Shown: in pieces, positions 44,072 through 51,965 of the stretch | Layout: every line of letters starts with the position of its first letter | How positions within the stretch are numbered: position 1 is the stretch's first letter | Assembly (NCBI GenBank): GCA_040507005.1 | Contig: JBEVVS010000050.1 | Location: 1-64,000, forward strand | DNA length: 64,000 nt | Direction of reading: 5' to 3' | Source: Thiodiazotropha sp040507005 | GTDB lineage: Bacteria; Pseudomonadota; Gammaproteobacteria; Chromatiales; Chromatiaceae | The notes under the pieces: generated by a model | Told to the model about the DNA's origin: nothing | What the model saw: the letters and a program-made list of their open reading frames with translations, nothing else | Databases searched by the model: none | Translations under genes and position numbers: made by a program

Positions 44072-45355
44072 ATGTTTGAACGTCCCAAAGCGGGTGAACG
44101 CGCTGTACTTGTCCATCTTGACCTGGGTGCAACCAGGGATCAGGACGAGATCAATGAGTTTCGTGATCTGGCGATCTCTGCTGGTGCGGAGATCGTATCC
44201 TTCGTCTCTGGCAGTCGACAACAGCCTGATCCTAAACTCTTTGTCGGGCGTGGTAAGGCGCAAGAGATCGAGCAAATAGTCGCTGAGGAGAGTGCGGATT
44301 TGGTGATTTTCGACCATACACTCTCTCCCAGTCAGGAGCGAAATCTCGAACGTGAGTTTAAGTGTCGTGTGGTCGATCGGACAGGCTTGATACTGGACAT
44401 ATTCAGTCAACGGGCGCGCTCTTTCGAGGGTAAGCTGCAAGTGGAACTGGCCCAGCTACAACACCTATCTACCCGTCTGGTGAGAGGATGGACCCATCTG
44501 GAACGGCAGAAAGGTGGTATTGGACTGCGGGGACCGGGTGAGACCCAGTTGGAGAGTGATCGGCGCATGCTGAATCAACGTATTCAACAGATCAAGCGAC
44601 GTCTGCTGCGGGTGGATTCCCAGCGTGAGCAGGGACGACGGGGACGTGAACGGGCAGATATCCCCACAGTCTCCCTGGTTGGTTACACCAATGCGGGTAA
44701 ATCCACGCTTTTCAATACACTTGTAGATTCCAGGGTCTATACCGCTGATCAGTTATTTGCGACCCTCGATCCAACCTTGAGGCGGCTCGATCTTCAAGGT
44801 GAGGGGGCAGTGGTGTTGGCCGACACGGTGGGATTTATCAGCCATCTGCCCCACGATCTGGTAGCCGCCTTCAAATCGACGCTGCAAGAGACAACCGATG
44901 CTTCTCTATTGCTGCATGTAGTGGATGCCTCCAGTCATCAGCGGGAGAATTGTATCGCCGAGGTGAACGATGTGTTGCAACAGATCGGCGCAGACAAGGT
45001 CCATCAGATTGAGATATTCAATAAAATAGATCAACTTGCCAATGTTGAGCCAAGAATTGATCGGGACAATAGCGGTCAAATCATACGCATCTGGCTCTCT
45101 GCCATTAGCGGAGAGGGAACCGAGCTGCTGCATGAGGCGCTCGCCGAGTTCTTTCGGAAAAATCATGTACAGCAACGACTGCGTCTGAATCCTGAGGATG
45201 GACGCCTGCATGCGCTGCTGTTCGAACGCGGTTCGGTACTCCAGGAGTCGAGTACTGACGAGGGAGGTTGGGAGATGGATATCGATATGCCGGAGCGGGA
45301 GTTCCTGAAACTCTTGAAGGAAGAACCCCTATTGCAGAGTTGTATTATCAGTTAG
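44072..45355 (+). CDS. hflX: GTPase HflX
   Basis: This 427-residue ribosome-binding GTPase splits stalled ribosomes under heat stress. The N-terminal domain contains FVGRGKAQEIE and FDHTLSPSQERNLE; a glycine-rich GGIGLRGPGETQLE follows, then the G-domain with GYTNAGKSTLFN, ADTVGFISHLPH and IFNKID. Gene order hfq-hflX-hflK-hflC is the standard one. Confidence 0.97.
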   Translation: MFERPKAGERAVLVHLDLGATRDQDEINEFRDLAISAGAEIVSFVSGSRQQPDPKLFVGRGKAQEIEQIVAEESADLVIFDHTLSPSQERNLEREFKCRVVDRTGLILDIFSQRARSFEGKLQVELAQLQHLSTRLVRGWTHLERQKGGIGLRGPGETQLESDRRMLNQRIQQIKRRLLRVDSQREQGRRGRERADIPTVSLVGYTNAGKSTLFNTLVDSRVYTADQLFATLDPTLRRLDLQGEGAVVLADTVGFISHLPHDLVAAFKSTLQETTDASLLLHVVDASSHQRENCIAEVNDVLQQIGADKVHQIEIFNKIDQLANVEPRIDRDNSGQIIRIWLSAISGEGTELLHEALAEFFRKNHVQQRLRLNPEDGRLHALLFERGSVLQESSTDEGGWEMDIDMPEREFLKLLKEEPLLQSCIIS

Positions 45356-45539
45356 TGTTGAGTATCACAGAATCCATCACGATCTACACTCGCTCCCTGG
45401 GTGCTGATAGAATGGCGCCAGATTGGGATACGATGGATCCCTCGATACCCATTGAAATTGGCTTTTGTCGACCCCATTTAGAAATTTTGGTCACTCGAGT
45501 CAGAGCGGATTAACCCAGTAACAATTGTTGGAGTGTTCA

Positions 45540-46691
45540 ATGGCCTGGAATGAACCGGGTGGAAACGGTAAAGATCCTTGGAGTGGTAAAGGTGGCGATC
45601 AAGGTCCACCAGACCTCGATGAGGTGGTAAAAAAACTTCAGGATAAATTCGGTGGAATTTTCGGTGGCGGCAAGCCTTCCCGAGGGGATTCATCGATTGG
45701 CGGCGGCTCGGGGCCCGGTTCCAAATCGATCGGCGTGATTATCGCTATCGGGCTAATTGTCTGGATCCTGAGCGGAATCTATATCGTCGAGCCTGCCGAA
45801 CGTGGCGTGGTGCTGCGTTTCGGTGCCTATTCTGAAACCACCGAACCGGGACCTCACTGGCACATCCCGTTTCCAGTGGAAAGGCGCATACTGGTCAATG
45901 TGGACCAGATATCGTCATTTCGTCACAAGGCGCAGATGCTGACACGGGATGAGAATATCGTCGATGTTGAATTCACCATTCAATCCCGTATTCAGGACGC
46001 TGCAGATTTCCTTTTTCAGGATCGAGATCCGAACAAAACCTTGCGCGATGCAACCGAGACCGCGGTCCGTGAGATCATCGGTAAGAGCGATCTCGACTTT
46101 ATCCTCACCCAAGGGCGTGGCGCCATTGCGGATCGGATAAAGACTGGTGCCCAGGGATTGGTCGATACCTACAAGACTGGCCTGATTATCACCAGTGTGA
46201 ACATGCAACCCGCGAAGCCGCCGGAGCAGGTAAAGAGTGCATTTGACGATGCCATCAAGGCACGTGAGGATAAGGAGAAGCTTGAAAATCAAGCCGAAGC
46301 CTACGCCAATGAAGTCGTGCCCAAGGCGCGTGGTGAGGCGGCACGTCGAACCGCCGATGCGCAAGCCTACCGAGATCGAGTGATTGCTGAAGCGGAAGGT
46401 GATGTGAGCCGCTTTCTGGCCATTCTCAAAGAGTATCGTCTTGAACCCGAAGTCACTCGAGAGCGTCTCTATCTGGATGCCATTGAGTCGATGTTGGGGC
46501 AGTCGAGCAAGGTTATGTTGGATACCGAAGGTGGCAACAGCTTGATGTATCTGCCTCTGGATAAGCTGGTTCAAGGTGACGATAAGGGAAGAGCGGTGAA
46601 AGAACAGCAGTTTTCGACCCAAGAGTCCTCCCGCAGCCAGAGCAGCAGCGGTCAGATCCGCAATGTCGATCGTAGAAGGGGGGTTCGCTAA
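45540..46691 (+). CDS. hflK: FtsH protease modulator HflK
   Basis: This 383-residue SPFH/band 7 protein has a Gly-rich N-terminus (MAWNEPGGNGKDPW), one membrane helix (about 66-85) and a periplasmic SPFH domain. It forms the HflKC cage around FtsH. ATG 45540 with a GGAG upstream is preferred over an ATG five codons before, as it gives the standard MAWNEPG start. Its stop overlaps the hflC start by one base. Confidence 0.96.
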   Translation: MAWNEPGGNGKDPWSGKGGDQGPPDLDEVVKKLQDKFGGIFGGGKPSRGDSSIGGGSGPGSKSIGVIIAIGLIVWILSGIYIVEPAERGVVLRFGAYSETTEPGPHWHIPFPVERRILVNVDQISSFRHKAQMLTRDENIVDVEFTIQSRIQDAADFLFQDRDPNKTLRDATETAVREIIGKSDLDFILTQGRGAIADRIKTGAQGLVDTYKTGLIITSVNMQPAKPPEQVKSAFDDAIKAREDKEKLENQAEAYANEVVPKARGEAARRTADAQAYRDRVIAEAEGDVSRFLAILKEYRLEPEVTRERLYLDAIESMLGQSSKVMLDTEGGNSLMYLPLDKLVQGDDKGRAVKEQQFSTQESSRSQSSSGQIRNVDRRRGVR

Positions 46692-47557
46692 TGAAAGGGT
46701 TTAAATTAATGATCCCTGTGGCAGCGGTTGCTGCAATGATTGTCTATGCCTCCGCCTTCGTGGTGAATCAGTGGGAGGTGGCGCTGAAGCTGCGTCTGGG
46801 TGAAATTGTCGCTACCGACTACAAACCGGGCCTGCATTGGCTGGTCCCGATTCTGAATAACGTTCAGACGTTCGATGCCAGGATCCAGACCATGGATTCC
46901 CGTCCCGAGCGCTTCCTCACCGCTGAGAAGAAGGATGTTATCGTCGACTATTTCGCCAAATGGCGTATCGCCAGTGTGGCGCAATACTATCGCTCCACCG
47001 GCGGTAGTCTCGACAAGACAGCCCGCCTGTTGCAAGAGCGTATCAATACCAGTCTGCGTGATGAGTTTGGTAAACGCACGGTCCAGGAGGTAATTTCCGG
47101 CGAGCGCACCGAGATCATGGACAAGTTGACCAAGGATTCCGATGCCAAGGCAGCAGAGTTGGGTGTCGAGATCCTCGATGTGAGAGTCAAGCAGATCGAT
47201 CTGCCCCCTGAAGTGAGTGAGTCGGTCTATCAGCGAATGCGCGCCGAACGTGAGCGTGTTGCCAGAGACCTTCGAGCCAAGGGCGCCGAGGCGGCTGAGA
47301 AGATCCGTGCCAATGCCGATCGTGAGCGGGTGGTCATCGTGGCCGATGCCTATCGGGAGGCTGAGAAACTGCGTGGTGAGGGAGACGGCAAGGCCGCGGA
47401 GACCTATGCCAATGCCTATAAACAGGATAGCGAATTCTACTCTTTCTATCGCAGTCTGAATGCTTATAAAAACAGCTTTCAAAACCGTTCCGATGTGATG
47501 GTTTTGCAACCTGACTCCGATTTTTTCCGCTACTTGAAGAATCGCGGGGGTGAGTAG
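46691..47557 (+). CDS. hflC: FtsH protease modulator HflC
   Basis: This 288-residue SPFH-domain protein is the partner of HflK. It has an N-terminal membrane helix (about 5-24), then FVVNQWEVALKLRLGEIV, and a long coiled-coil region with RAERERVARDLRAKGAEAAE. It is the last gene before a hairpin and terminator region, so it may mark the end of the hfq-hflXKC transcript. Confidence 0.96.
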   Translation: MKGFKLMIPVAAVAAMIVYASAFVVNQWEVALKLRLGEIVATDYKPGLHWLVPILNNVQTFDARIQTMDSRPERFLTAEKKDVIVDYFAKWRIASVAQYYRSTGGSLDKTARLLQERINTSLRDEFGKRTVQEVISGERTEIMDKLTKDSDAKAAELGVEILDVRVKQIDLPPEVSESVYQRMRAERERVARDLRAKGAEAAEKIRANADRERVVIVADAYREAEKLRGEGDGKAAETYANAYKQDSEFYSFYRSLNAYKNSFQNRSDVMVLQPDSDFFRYLKNRGGE

Positions 47558-47575
47558 CCTCTGGTGACAACATAT

Positions 47576-47608
47576 CAACCCGCCACCTGTTCCACAGGTG
47601 GCGGGTTG
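47576..47608 (+). other. Strong 14-bp hairpin after hflC without T-tract
   Basis: CAACCCGCCACCTG (47576-47589) pairs perfectly with CAGGTGGCGGGTTG (47595-47608) around a 5-base loop. No T-run follows, so it may serve as mRNA 3'-end stabiliser, processing block or Rho-related element rather than an intrinsic terminator. Confidence 0.75.
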
Positions 47609-47701
47609 AGTGGCATCTGGATTGCTTGCGCCGATCTGCATGGACAACAGGGTCCTGCTCTGAGAGAATGGCCGGCGGTCCTGGCGGGCCGCATGCTTAC
47701 G

Positions 47702-47725
47702 ACCGGGATGATCCCCGGTTTTTTT
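47702..47725 (+). terminator. Intrinsic terminator between hflC and DUF2065 gene
   Basis: ACCGGG (47702-47707) pairs with CCCGGT (47714-47719) around a 6-base loop, and the last T starts a run of seven (47719-47725). The stem is short but GC-rich. It lies only 15 bases before the next start codon at 47741, an attenuator-like position, so it may only partly separate the hfl genes from hisZ-purA. Confidence 0.65.
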
Positions 47726-47740
47726 ATGGGGAATTCATCG

Positions 47741-47926
47741 ATGTGGCATGATTTGCTTGTAGCGCTGGCGCTATTGTTGGTGATCGAGGGCATATGGCCC
47801 TTCCTTAGCCCGAATAGCATGCGGGAAGCGCTCTTGATGATAGCTCAGCAAGATAGCCGCTCACTGAGAATCAGCGGTTTTGTGAGTATGGTTTTCGGGG
47901 TAATCCTGCTCTATCTGGTGAACTAA
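47741..47926 (+). CDS. DUF2065 small membrane protein (YjeT family)
   Basis: This 61-residue protein has two membrane helices: LLVALALLLVIEGIWPF and SGFVSMVFGVILLYLV, joined by a loop with NSMREAL, the DUF2065 form. The open frame extends far upstream, through the hairpin and terminator, so ATG 47741, giving MWHDLLV, is chosen. It lies between hflC and hisZ, one base ahead of hisZ, the conserved yjeT position. Function is unknown. Confidence 0.88.
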   Translation: MWHDLLVALALLLVIEGIWPFLSPNSMREALLMIAQQDSRSLRISGFVSMVFGVILLYLVN

Positions 47927-47927
47927 G

Positions 47928-49109
47928 ATGGAAAATGAACGTTGGATACTGCCTGATGGCATCGATGAAGTGCTTCCGTTGGAAGCAGGTATCATTGAAC
48001 AAAAGCGCCGTGAGTTGCTCGATCTGTACAGCAGCTGGGGCTATGACTTTGTCATTCCGCCGTTTGTCGAGTTTCTCGACTCGTTATTGACGGGCACGGG
48101 CAGCGACTTGGATCTGAACACTTTTAAATTGACCGATCAACTCAGCGGTCGGTTGATGGGTATCCGAGCGGATATCACCCCCCAGGCAGCGCGCATCGAT
48201 GCCCATCACATACGCTCTCAATGCCCAACCCGTCTCTGTTATCTGGGCACGGTGCTGCACACCCGCTCGGATGGTTTCGCCGGTACCCGAAGTCCACTGC
48301 AAATCGGTGCGGAACTCTACGGGCACAGTGGCTTTGAGAGTGACATCGAGGTCCTGCGGTTGATGATGGAGACCCTCAAGGCCACTGGTGTTGAGGATGT
48401 CTATCTCGATCTGGGCCATGTGGGTATCTACAAAGGCCTGGCCGAACAAGCCGGCCTGGATAAATATCAGGAGCGGGAGCTTTTTGATGCATTGCAACGC
48501 AAGGCGATGCCCGAGGTCGAGACCCTTCTCGAAGCCTTTTCCATCGCCCCTGAGCATGCAGCCATGCTCGCCAGTCTGGGAGAGTTGAATGGGGACAACG
48601 CGCTACAGCAGGCGAGGGATCTGATGCAGGGCGCCTCTCAGGTTGTCAAGGAGGCATTGGCATATCTGCAGATGATGGCTGATCAGATCGCTGTCTGGTT
48701 GCCTGAGGTACCGGTTCATTTCGATCTTGCCGAGTTGCGCGGCTATCACTTCCATACCGGTGTGGTATTCGCAGCTTTTGTACCCGGCAGCGGCAAGGAG
48801 ATCGCCCGGGGTGGGCGTTATGATGCCATCGGCAGTGTGTTTGGCAGATCGAGACCGGCCACCGGTTTCAGTTGTGATCTCAAGACCCTGATACGGGTGG
48901 CGCATCTACCCCAGCAGACAGCGCAGAATTCCGCGGTCTTTGCCCCAATCTCTGATGATCCGGGCCTGCAACAGGAGATCGTTCGCCTGCGGGCTGACGG
49001 GGTGAGGGTGGTCTGCGCCTTACCCGGTCAGCATGGGGATGCGGAAGAGATGGGGTGTGAACAACAGCTGGTATTGGCGGACGGCCAATGGCAGCTGAAA
49101 GCTGTTTGA
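47928..49109 (+). CDS. hisZ: ATP phosphoribosyltransferase regulatory subunit
   Basis: This 393-residue protein is a class II aminoacyl-synthetase paralogue that activates the short form of HisG in histidine synthesis. It begins WILPDGIDEVLPLEA, with motif-like RADITPQAARI and the C-terminal EIARGGRYDAIGSVFG. It lacks a tRNA-binding domain. Its presence predicts a short HisG elsewhere. It is cotranscribed with DUF2065 and followed by purA after 83 bases. Confidence 0.95.
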   Translation: MENERWILPDGIDEVLPLEAGIIEQKRRELLDLYSSWGYDFVIPPFVEFLDSLLTGTGSDLDLNTFKLTDQLSGRLMGIRADITPQAARIDAHHIRSQCPTRLCYLGTVLHTRSDGFAGTRSPLQIGAELYGHSGFESDIEVLRLMMETLKATGVEDVYLDLGHVGIYKGLAEQAGLDKYQERELFDALQRKAMPEVETLLEAFSIAPEHAAMLASLGELNGDNALQQARDLMQGASQVVKEALAYLQMMADQIAVWLPEVPVHFDLAELRGYHFHTGVVFAAFVPGSGKEIARGGRYDAIGSVFGRSRPATGFSCDLKTLIRVAHLPQQTAQNSAVFAPISDDPGLQQEIVRLRADGVRVVCALPGQHGDAEEMGCEQQLVLADGQWQLKAV

Positions 49110-49192
49110 TTCTGTAACAAATTCTGCAAGAATCGCTAATTTTATCGTAATCTAGCTCCGACTTTGATCGGAAATAACAATTTGAGAGTGCC

Positions 49193-50488
49193 ATGGGCAA
49201 AAATGTCGTAATAATAGGAACTCAGTGGGGGGATGAAGGTAAAGGCAAGGTTGTAGACCTGCTGACTGACAAAGCCTCTGCCGTGGTCAGGTTTCAAGGT
49301 GGTCACAACGCTGGTCATACACTGGTCATCGATGGAAAACAGACCATTCTGCACCTGATCCCCTCCGGGATATTGCGTGAGGGTGTACACTGTCTGATCG
49401 GAAACGGTGTGGTATTGGCCCCGGATGCCTTGCTAAAGGAGGTTGATACCCTTGAGCAGGGAGGGGTGCCGGCGTCGAACCGCATGGGTATTTCCGAGTC
49501 CTGCCCGCTGATCCTTCCCTATCACATCGCCCTTGATGCCGCCCGAGAGAAGGCCCGGGGAAAAAAGGCTATCGGCACTACAGGACGCGGTATTGGCCCA
49601 GCTTATGAGGATAAGGTTTCCCGGCGAGGCATTCGTCTGGGTGAGATCTTCGACCAGGCCCATATTGCCGAACGACTGCGTGAGGTGATGGATTACCATA
49701 ACTTCTCCCTCAAGCATCTGTTCGAGTACGGCGAGGTCGATTATCAGCAGGTATTGGATCAACTGCTGGAACAGGCACAGCGGCTGTTGCCCATGGTGGA
49801 GGATGTCACCGGCACCCTGCATCAGTACCGCAGAGAAGGCAAGAATGTCATGTTCGAGGGTGCCCAGGGGGCGTTGCTCGACATCGATCATGGCACCTAT
49901 CCCTATGTTACCTCATCCAATACCACCGCCGGTGGTGCGGCGACAGGCAGTGGCGTCGGTCCCCGCTACATCGATTATGTGCTGGGAATAGTCAAGGCCT
50001 ATACAACGCGGGTGGGCGCAGGTCCTTTCCCCACCGAACTGTTTGATGCGGATGGTGACCATCTTGGCACCAAGGGACATGAGTTCGGCGCAACCACAGG
50101 GCGTAAGCGCCGCTGTGGCTGGCTGGATGTGGTCGCCTTGCGACGTTCCCTGGAGATCAACAGCGTCAGCGGTATGTGCATTACTAAACTGGATGTCCTA
50201 GACGGTATGGAGAAGGTCAAGATCTGCGTCGCCTACAATCTGAATGGCCAGGAGGTCACATCGCCACCTGCGGGGGCAGACCGTTTTGAGGAGTGTGAAC
50301 CGATTTATATCGAGATGCCGGGCTGGCAGGAATCCACCGTGGGCATGACCGGTTACGATCAGTTGCCGCAAGCTGCGAAAAACTACCTGGCCAAGGTGGA
50401 GGAGCTGTGTGGCGCACCCATCGATATCATCTCGACTGGCCCGGACAGGAACGAGACGATCGTTCGTCGTCACCCTTTCGGCAGCTGA
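49193..50488 (+). CDS. purA: Adenylosuccinate synthetase
   Basis: This 431-residue enzyme converts IMP and Asp with GTP to adenylosuccinate in AMP synthesis. Motifs are GTQWGDEGKGKVVDLL (P-loop), FQGGHNAGHT, GTTGRGIGPAYEDKVSRRGIR and VGAGPFPTEL. Length and start are standard, with GGGATG-like sequence upstream. The 192 bases after it, up to the RDD gene, hold no tRNA or gene that I can see. Confidence 0.98.
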   Translation: MGKNVVIIGTQWGDEGKGKVVDLLTDKASAVVRFQGGHNAGHTLVIDGKQTILHLIPSGILREGVHCLIGNGVVLAPDALLKEVDTLEQGGVPASNRMGISESCPLILPYHIALDAAREKARGKKAIGTTGRGIGPAYEDKVSRRGIRLGEIFDQAHIAERLREVMDYHNFSLKHLFEYGEVDYQQVLDQLLEQAQRLLPMVEDVTGTLHQYRREGKNVMFEGAQGALLDIDHGTYPYVTSSNTTAGGAATGSGVGPRYIDYVLGIVKAYTTRVGAGPFPTELFDADGDHLGTKGHEFGATTGRKRRCGWLDVVALRRSLEINSVSGMCITKLDVLDGMEKVKICVAYNLNGQEVTSPPAGADRFEECEPIYIEMPGWQESTVGMTGYDQLPQAAKNYLAKVEELCGAPIDIISTGPDRNETIVRRHPFGS

Positions 50489-50680
50489 TATTTTCAGCCC
50501 TTCGCCGCTAGGCGTCCGTAATCGGGCCAGGGTGGCGCCGCAATTGTGCCTCTCTGCCCAGTGACAGGGAGCCTGATTCCGGATCCAGTTTATCAGATTG
50601 CTATTCACACTTTGCCGTGTGCGCAAAAGCCCCTCAGCTCGAGTTTATTTCGGCCGAAATGGAAATGTGATCTGCATCAA

Positions 50681-51121
50681 TTATTCGATAATTATCAATC
50701 GAGTCTGTGACAACCTGTCGTGCCAGGCGAATTTCTGCGGATCGACCAGGATCCAGATAAATCCAAGGCCAAAAGCCAACAGGGAAAATAGGGCGGCGAG
50801 ATGGCGTCTGAAGGCATCCATCCAAGTGATATCTGCCCCATCCATGCGTACCAGTTTGAGTCGCCAAGCACGCATGCCAAGGGTTTGTCCCCCTCGGGTC
50901 CAGAACCCGGTAAAGAATATCAAGGGTATGATTTCAAACACAAAAAATTGAAAAATTAGTAAAGTGATACCGCTTGGATTACCCAATGGCAGGGTGATGA
51001 TGGCAGTGGTCACGAAGAGTAATGCAATCAGCAGCAAACTATCATAAAGCATCGCAGCGAGGCGGCGGACCAGGCCTGGCGCCAGTGTGGCTGTGGGCTC
51101 GAGTGCGCTATTTGTCGTCAT
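50681..51121 (-). CDS. RDD-family membrane protein
   Basis: This 146-residue inner-membrane protein has PGLVRRLAAMLYDSLLL (the R..D first helix), three to four helices, the QTLGMRAWRLKLV segment and WHDRLSQTRLI at the end, the marks of the RDD family. Some RDD proteins are ion/proton antiporters, but most are of unknown role. It stands alone, convergent with purA. Confidence 0.9.
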   Translation of the reverse strand: MTTNSALEPTATLAPGLVRRLAAMLYDSLLLIALLFVTTAIITLPLGNPSGITLLIFQFFVFEIIPLIFFTGFWTRGGQTLGMRAWRLKLVRMDGADITWMDAFRRHLAALFSLLAFGLGFIWILVDPQKFAWHDRLSQTRLIIIE

Positions 51122-51277
51122 CTTTTTTACACCAGAAGCTGTGGTTTACGGGGTTCGTTGAGGTTGTGACCTAGGATAAACCCTAATCTCTTGCGGCAAT
51201 ACTACCGATTTGAAATTTCCCCCCCTGGGTCCATAATTTCAAGTCCTGACTATTGAGCGATTATACGGAGCCAAAGC

Positions 51278-51673
51278 ATGGAACACAGACGTGACCATCG
51301 CAAGTTGCTATCTCTAGACATTATCATCAATGATCGCACCCTCGGTAAAATAGACGCAAAAATAAGAAATATCAGCCTCAGCGGCATGCTCGTCGATATT
51401 GGCGACAGCACCCATAAGCTGAATCCGATCGTTGAAGTCTCATTCCCTGTCAACTCTTGTGGCGGCCAAAAACAGTGTCAGGCCAAGGCATTCATCGTAC
51501 ATCAGCAATCCGGTTGTCTGGGCCTGATGTTCAGTGAGCTGGATGCCGGGGTTAGACAGATGCTGAGAAAAATGCTGTATGGCTATGCCACGGTGGCAGA
51601 AAGGGCATATATGTACACGGGTTATAGTGAAACCTCCCATTCCTTGCCGAAACAGGCTGGTTATAACTATTGA
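51278..51673 (+). CDS. PilZ-domain protein
   Basis: This 131-residue cytoplasmic protein has HRRDHRKLLS at the N-terminus, resembling the RxxxR ligand motif, and IRNISLSGMLVDI with N-x-S-x-x-G; the beta-barrel runs to GLMFSELD. It probably binds cyclic-di-GMP. It is a single gene, divergent from the RDD gene and ended by a clear intrinsic terminator (51732-51756). The effector target is unknown; about 35 C-terminal residues with several Tyr fall outside the domain. Confidence 0.82.
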   Translation: MEHRRDHRKLLSLDIIINDRTLGKIDAKIRNISLSGMLVDIGDSTHKLNPIVEVSFPVNSCGGQKQCQAKAFIVHQQSGCLGLMFSELDAGVRQMLRKMLYGYATVAERAYMYTGYSETSHSLPKQAGYNY

Positions 51674-51731
51674 CCTGACCGAACCTCCTGAAAATTATAA
51701 TAGTTCCAGCTAGCTGGATATCGATTTTAAG

Positions 51732-51756
51732 AAGACGCATTCTGCGTCTTTTTTTT
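51732..51756 (+). terminator. Intrinsic terminator after PilZ gene
   Basis: AAGACGCA (51732-51739) pairs with TGCGTCTT (51743-51750) around TTC, followed by an unbroken T-run to 51756. It lies 59 bases after the PilZ stop and would isolate it from the kinase operon. Confidence 0.9.
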
Positions 51757-51965
51757 GTTTTGATGTACCCCTATCCCTCTAATACCCAGGGACACCCTGT
51801 CAGACCTGCCTAGATGAGATCAGACAGGGCCTGCGCTTGGGAATTAATTGATTTTCATAGCTTTTGCCCAATAAACTGGAATCGAGAAAGCAACCAGGGT
51901 AAAAAGGGTGCAGTGGGTGGTGATAGCATTTGGGTTATTTCGCCGCCACCTCGACTATCTGCATT

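Noticed and set aside
50489..50680. tRNA gene after purA
   Set aside because: There is no T-loop GTTCRANNC pattern or cloverleaf on either strand; only a small CGCC/GGCG hairpin is present.
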